From Musa acuminata AAA Group (Eukaryota; Streptophyta; Magnoliopsida; Zingiberales; Musaceae), in NCBI RefSeq assembly GCF_036884655.1, contig NC_088357.1, positions 10,745,001 through 10,809,000 on the forward strand: DNA of 64,000 nt, read 5' to 3'. Every line of letters begins with the position of its first letter. The stretch's first letter is position 1. Made by a program: the position numbers and the translations under genes. Positions 59,001-64,000 of this stretch are shown here, one piece after another. The notes beneath the pieces were generated by a model that had not been told where the DNA came from, did not search any database, and saw nothing but the letters and a program-made list of their open reading frames with translations.

Positions 59001-62000
59001 TACTTGGCATGCTTAAAATATCTGTGATCCTTCACCATTTTATTTAACAAGAGTTGTTACCTTTTCAATATACATTTGCAGGAATATGTTGTTGTCTTAC
59101 TCAGGAATGGACGTCGCAAAGATGAGGCTAGGAAGGAACTCAACGTGTTCTTGGGGGATGACAGCGCTACTTTTGTGTCCTGGTAACACCATTCTCTTTG
59201 GATATCAGTAACTGCTTCATGCTCTAAGCAGCAGGCATCAAAATGATTATTTATTGTCAGTAATTATTCATCATATATCGTCATCTGGCTGCAGGTTATG
59301 GGATCACCTCTCGTCAAATATCTGCTGGTATGTGCAGCAGGAACAATCTTTTCCTCATGAAGTGGCTAAGTCTAACACTTCATTGAATGAACTGTCTGGA
59401 AGACACAATTCGCAGCAGGAGCATTTGGCTCAGAATGTGCTCTCAGATTCTGGTGATGTCAGAGAAAAGTCATCTAAAGTTTCTAGAATTCATCACAGTA
59501 GAGAATGGAAAGAAGTAGCTCAGGATGATCATAAAATATTTCCTCTTCGTAGTGTTGTGACCAATATTTTTCGTCCAGAGGACAGAACACATAGACCTAA
59601 TAATTCTAGACGGTCGCGATCTCCTAGACCTCAGGTTCAGAGAAAGCGAAACCGAGATGATGAGCATCTATTAACAAAGGTACTTTATTTTCCTTTATAA
59701 ATTTGAGGCAGGTTATACATGTTTGATATGCACAAAGGGGTTTTTGTAATATTTTGTAAGCTGGATTCCAGTATTAAGTTGTTTAATTCTCATGAGTGCC
59801 ATTTCCATAAGTCTGTTGGATTGTCAGATTTTCCTTTTGGTTACCACATTGTTTTCACTATTTTTTCAGTCTGTTTTTTCCATATTTTGTGGGATTCTTT
59901 GTCATATTCTGTTAGATAATTATGCTGCTTTTGGGCATAATGATTAATGATTCACATAAGAATGATCACAGAATAAGTTTTGAGATGATAGTTATTGTGA
60001 CTGATGTATGAGTCAAATTCATTCTACGGTGGTTGAAAACATTAGACAAAACTAAAGGTATAGTTTGTTTTGTTATACTATAGTCCAAGGATATAAATAT
60101 TGTCCAGTACCTTCTTTAGTAACCTATCAAACTGTTATGGTACTAGGACTTTGTTATTGTGCTTAGGCATTTGAATACCGGGAGTTGGACTTGTGCACTT
60201 TTGTGATTTTTTAACTTATGCTATTTTTTTTATTTTTAAATATATTTCACTATCCTTTACAGCGAGACTCAGCTTCCCATTCAGTAATTGATGCTCCACG
60301 CCGGCTTCTTCAATTTGCCGTTCGAGATGCTGTAAGGACTGTGCAACAGTTAGACTCAAGAAGTGAGCCAGCTTTAAAGAGGCTTCGTTCTGTAGTATCA
60401 ACATCCACAACAGATTCTTTGCTAGAAAAAAGATCCCAAAGAATAACATCAGGGTCAAGAGTGCCAGGTGCCTTATCAATGGCACTCAAAGCTGTTGCTG
60501 AAGCTGTCGAAGATGTAAACAAGGCTAGATGTTCTAGTAGTGTTTTTGATAGATTGGGTCATGACAGAAGTATGACAGAGCCTGTTAATGAGTTATCAGA
60601 TACAACAGCACAAGAGGTTGAATACAGGGATTCTGAAGATAATAATCGAGTTCCTGAACTCGATCATTCAGATCATCCTTCCAGGAGTGAGTATGATGAG
60701 GAGTTTGATGGTAACCTGACCATATTAGGTCAGGAGACTGAAACAGCTGCTCCTGACTATGCTTCAAATAATGATAAACACAACATTGTCAAAAATGTGA
60801 GCCTGCATGATTTGGGTGCTTCTCAAAGTGCTTCCTCTGCTAATAGAGAAAACAAATCAGTTATTGTAGAGTATAGCATTGCACAGGAACCTGATGAAAT
60901 ATTAAGGCAAAGAAGGTTGATGGATCAGGAACCATTTGCTAGTTCAGCAGCAATGACATCTAATAAGACTCTGAATATTTCTGTTAATGTAAATACTTGG
61001 AAATCTCCCCATTATCAAGTGTCTAGGGATGCTGCAGAAGTGGAGAATAGAGCGGCTGTGGGAAAGAGCAAAAATGGTGTAGGAAACCAGAATGTTAGGC
61101 TTCCAAAGGAGAATGATGTTTCTTCTGCGCAGAATGTAAAAGTAAGGTTTTTACTGGCATAAATTGCTTATTCAATACTGATGATTATAAAACACATGAC
61201 ATAAATTATGTTCATTCTCTTCTTGGGTCGAAATGCCAGTTAACATTCTCTTGCTTTTAGAACTCTCCTTTTGTGATTTGTATTGTTCTATTTTATGGCC
61301 ATAATATTTGTGAAATTAGAAACAGGTCTACTTGCATTTTAGCTTCATATTCTGCCTGTTCATTCAACCAGAATCGTGATGATCTTGTGTGGAATTTTGT
61401 TAGCCCTTCTGGTGTAATCTCCAACCTGGATGCTGAAAGGATTTGTTACACAATCCATTCTTCTCCATAAACTTTCTGCTGCTATCTTTTGGGCTTAATT
61501 TTAAACTGAGTTACATGTCTGAAGATATTTTTATCAACCATTCATGTCATCGGTTGTCAGTTTAACTGAAACTGGTTGATCTGAATTTGATTCAGTGGTT
61601 TTCTTAAAATTGGTTTCCTTCTGTCTTATGTGCAAGTAGCTGACACCTAAATGTAGACCAGAAAATCTGATTATACTTAGACATGAATACCAGAATGAAA
61701 AATAATCAAGGAAGCAGAAAAGTTACTTTATATACCTAATATTAAAAAGAGGGGCTTGAGAGGCATGCTTGGTTGAGATAGTTGTGAATGAATCTGAGAA
61801 GTTGGCCTTTCTTACGAATGCTTTTGAAAGTTGGAGAAGCTAGAAGGGTCTTTAAGAGTGGTCGATCAAGAATTCAAGGACTTTTTGGATCCAGAAATCA
61901 AAATCTTTTCTGTGGACTATGATATTAGACTATTTGTATCAACTATGATATCAATGTCTTTGTGACCAGATGCTCCAAGTTGATAAAACATTCCTATTAT

Positions 62001-64000
62001 TCATTAAGGTAATAAATATAATCTCACTTAACTAATTTTTGGAACACTTGTAAGAACTGAACACTATGTGTTTTATGGGCAATTTTATTTTTTGTTATTT
62101 CTAAAGATAAAATTTCCATACTATTTTCAAATCATATGTGATAATGAACATGGTCAGTTTCTAATATTTTTAACCATTTCACTGAGAATTGATTTCGATT
62201 GTGCTAATTAAGCTTCTGCGAACAGCATTGTTAATCTAGTTTTAAGTAAGGAAAGCCTCTTGAGGATGAGAGTATTGTAGGCCACGGTCCATAGATAGAT
62301 AGTGTCAGGCAAACATGTTTTGACTTATGTGTATGCTTATGTTTATCTACATCTATTTACACATAAAATTGTCGTCGGCGTCTATCTTGTTTCCTGTTTA
62401 AAGGAATTTTTATGGCACAGTATGGTGTCATGTGAATTTTCTGATGCATGAGAGTGATATTTCTGTAGTATATATGTTTTAGTTGAGCTTCTAGTTTGGG
62501 ACATCCTCCAGTATCGTGGTATTTCTTTGATAAGGTAAACTTTCTCATTGAGTACAATCTGTAGATGCATGTTGGAGGTGAACATTGTTGATTGTTCTGT
62601 CTGTCTAATACAGGCGGATTTCAAATGGTTGCATTATGTTTGAAGGAGCACGTTAGGTTTTTATTCGTGTAAACTAATCTTTTAGGTCTTGGAAATTCCT
62701 CTAGCCTGCTTTATCTATGACATGCTTTATGAATCAGCTTTAATTTTTAAATTAGGTTACTCTGTACTATAATTTGTCAAATACTTCCACAAAATCTCTT
62801 CAATTTCTTTGTTTTACTCTGTAATTTATCTTATAATGACACAGCAAAGTTTATATTCTTGTTTTGATGTTCTTTCTTTTATAAATGTGCTTATCTTTGT
62901 CATCAGCTAGTGTAATATATCTGATGAGTGTGGATTGGTCACACAATTATATTTTACAGGCAATGGAACTTGCAGATGTCCAACAGGAGTCTCAGAAGCC
63001 TGCATCAGCACAAGGTATGAAGCATACTCCCAAGCAATGTAAAACAATGCTAGATAAAGGTCACTTGTCACTTTAGTAGTTTTTCCATTTCATACTCCCA
63101 GAAAGCCTAAAAAAATTTATCTTATGGTTTTGGAAAAAGAAATTGTGGAGCATGTAGAATATAGGGTTGGTACATGACGTCGTATAATATGGTATAATCA
63201 AAGTCTGTAACCTGAAAGTTCTAGCTGCAAAAGCTGAACGCATATTTGATTTCGAATGCCTGCTTTATTTCAACTAAATCCACTTGCCGAAACTCTTACA
63301 GTTCAATCTGGCAAAACCAATTTGCTTTTATTTCTATGTTCTCTTTCCACGTAGCTGTTTATGTTTCATAATTATATATGCATAGCTGGATCTAGAATGC
63401 TGTTGCTCAATCCAAGATTGTCACTAATATTATTCTTATACTAGTTGATTTTCTGCCCCATTTCTTTTATCTTTTACTAGATTCAGCTGAGGCTCCTAAA
63501 TCTTTTCCTGTCCTCCAATTTTCTCCTCCCTATGGCCTCCATTTGCAGGAAAGATGAATGATTCATTTTATTGCAGGTTCTTATACTACTGGCCGCCCTT
63601 TGGAGGATGGTGATTCTCGAACTCTATTCGTTGGCAATGCAAGTATCTGTTTTGTTAATTTTATTACAATTGACTTGATAAAAGGAGTGGGATTTTATCA
63701 ATCTTGTTATTGGATTTGCAGGTCCACTTTGCTGCTACTAAAGACACACTTTCTCGCCATTTCAATAAATTTGGGGATGTGCTTAAAGTAATTATCGTCA
63801 ATGATGCTGCAACCGGTCAGCCTACAGGGTAAATGATACAAGAGTAATTATGTTGTTCTTCAGTAATTCTTTGTCATGGTATGTTTAAATTGAATTTTCT
63901 GTCCGGAACAGGTCAGCATATGTTGAGTTCCTAAAGAAAGAATCTGCAGATCTGGCATTGTCACTGAATGGCACATCATTCATGTCCCGGATCCTAAAGG
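50028..64000 (+). CDS. Nuclear RNA-binding protein with PWI-like N-terminus and RRM (3' end outside window)
   Basis: Exons are 50028-50165, 59082-59182, 59295-59679, 60263-61141, 62960-63014, 63577-63638, 63722-63828 and 63912-64000 (continuing). The visible protein is about 605 residues. Residues 10-95 (FKVNFTTDGLAKLRERVKEKLKEFMGDYTDDTLAEYVVVLLRNG..VSWLWDHL, split by introns 1 and 2) match the Nab2/ZC3H14-type PWI-like fold, which links poly(A)-RNA binding to nuclear export. An Arg/Ser/Lys-rich segment near residues 188-206 (RRSRSPRPQVQRKRNR) is a likely nuclear localisation signal. A long acidic/Ser-rich stretch (exon 4) follows, then an RRM beginning RTLFVGNV (RNP2) with TGSAYVEF as RNP1, similar to the RRM of nuclear poly(A)-binding protein PABPN1. 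Intron 6 has a GC donor (AAT|GCAAGT). Any zinc fingers would lie beyond the window. Confidence 0.88.
51422..51945 (+). mobile_element. TRIM (524 bp) with perfect target-site duplication
   Basis: Two direct repeats, 51422-51583 (162 bp) and 51781-51945 (165 bp), both start TGTAACACC and end GGGTCGTGACA. The 5' repeat is followed by TTTGGTATTAGAGC, which closely matches the initiator-Met tRNA primer site TGGTATCAGAGC. The 3' repeat is preceded by the purine tract GAGTGGGAGAAAT. The flanks are ACGAA on both sides (51417-51421 and 51946-51950), a perfect 5-bp duplication. The 197-bp interior has no coding capacity. The insertion has the same orientation as the host gene. Confidence 0.92.
52640..53910 (-). 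pseudogene. Ty1-copia gag-protease relic
   Basis: On the minus strand, from high to low coordinates, are a gag/UBN2 segment (SIPKSWDPKVTAIQKAKDLNNFPLEELIGSL, about 53880-53790) and the acidic SSDDDDDD stretch (about 53680). A zinc knuckle (CYECKKPGYFKNKC, about 53535, with Tyr at the His position) comes next, then a Lys-rich region. A second knuckle-like motif lacks its first Cys (YNFCEKSYHFAYKC, about 52960). The protease active-site segment WYIDSGCSRH (about 52810) comes last. In-frame stops occur, and no integrase, RT or flanking LTR was seen. Confidence 0.82.
56785..58280 (+). mobile_element. Probable solo LTR or LTR fragment (~1.5 kb)
   Basis: This segment differs in composition from the surrounding AT-rich intron and has no open frame of note. 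A TATA box (TTTATAAATAGGAGGG) sits at about 57898-57913, followed by a leader-like stretch. It contains a 20-bp perfect palindrome at 57726-57745 and an 11-bp hairpin at 57570-57595. It ends near TTCCCTACACC at 58270. AGTAT occurs directly outside both apparent ends (about 56780 and 58271), which may be a target duplication, though the termini are not clean TG/CA. The class is inferred from overall layout. Confidence 0.5.
63637..63641 (+). promoter_or_regulatory. GC donor site of RRM-gene intron 6
   Basis: Exon 6 ends GGCAAT at 63638 and the intron begins GCAAGTATC. Joining to the acceptor at 63721 gives LFVGN|VHFAA, the uninterrupted RNP2 motif. Using the GT four bases on breaks the frame. 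Confidence 0.8.

Larger units (their letters stand above)
50166..59081 (+). other. Intron 1 of the RRM gene (8.9 kb) with several repeats
   Basis: This intron joins DDTLA to EYVVVLL. Its size comes from inserted DNA: a perfect hairpin at 51331-51359, the 524-bp TRIM at 51422-51945, a minus-strand copia gag-protease relic at about 52640-53910, and an LTR-like segment at about 56785-58280. The parts at 53911-56780 and 58281-59080 hold nothing I can identify with confidence. Confidence 0.85.

Overview
The window is a piece of a plant nuclear genome. The genes have spliced exons with GT-AG (and two GC-AG) introns and plant-specific families. They are separated by AT-rich DNA that carries microsatellites and LTR and non-LTR retroelements. 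GC-rich first exons and a BIG GRAIN 1-like gene point to a monocot. The style of the LTR families makes a member of the Zingiberales (banana/ginger relatives) my best guess, but that is inference and not a database result.

Layout, left to right. (1) 2-562, plus: the 3' end of a phenylalanine ammonia-lyase gene. (2) 563-7053: intergenic DNA with a 115-bp tandem duplication, a complete small LTR element with two 539-bp LTRs (2194-3820), and microsatellites. (3) 7054-11222, plus: a five-exon BREVIS RADIX-family gene. (4) 13045-27812, plus: a six-exon phospholipid:diacylglycerol acyltransferase (PDAT) gene whose fourth intron (9.1 kb) holds a dead antisense LINE. (5) 32694-29108, minus: a nine-exon plastid-type 13-lipoxygenase. 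(6) 32695-40849: intergenic DNA with a cluster of ACGT elements and a solo LTR with a perfect GATGT target-site duplication (36448-37065). (7) 41896-40850, minus: a single-exon BIG GRAIN 1-like gene. (8) 44369-43363, minus: a three-exon R2R3-MYB of the TT2/C1/PA type. (9) About 46140-49100: about 3 kb of AT-rich, highly degenerate tandem repeat. (10) 50028-64000, plus: the first eight exons of a PWI-like/RRM nuclear RNA-binding protein gene. Its 8.9-kb first intron holds a 524-bp TRIM with a perfect ACGAA duplication, a copia gag-protease relic and an LTR-like segment.

These genes are not an operon and share no single pathway. PAL (phenylpropanoid entry) and the MYB (flavonoid-type regulator) are functionally related. 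PDAT and LOX both act on acyl lipids, PDAT by moving phospholipid acyl chains into triacylglycerol and LOX by oxygenating polyunsaturated fatty acids toward jasmonates. BRX and BG1-like proteins belong to auxin-linked growth control.

I found no wholly new gene system. The most notable non-genic observations are two LTR elements 33 kb apart that share U5-like sequence, two minimal LTR elements, the decayed repeat array upstream of the RRM gene, and two GC-AG introns. Exon coordinates were derived by eye from splice sites and reading-frame continuity; none were checked by alignment.
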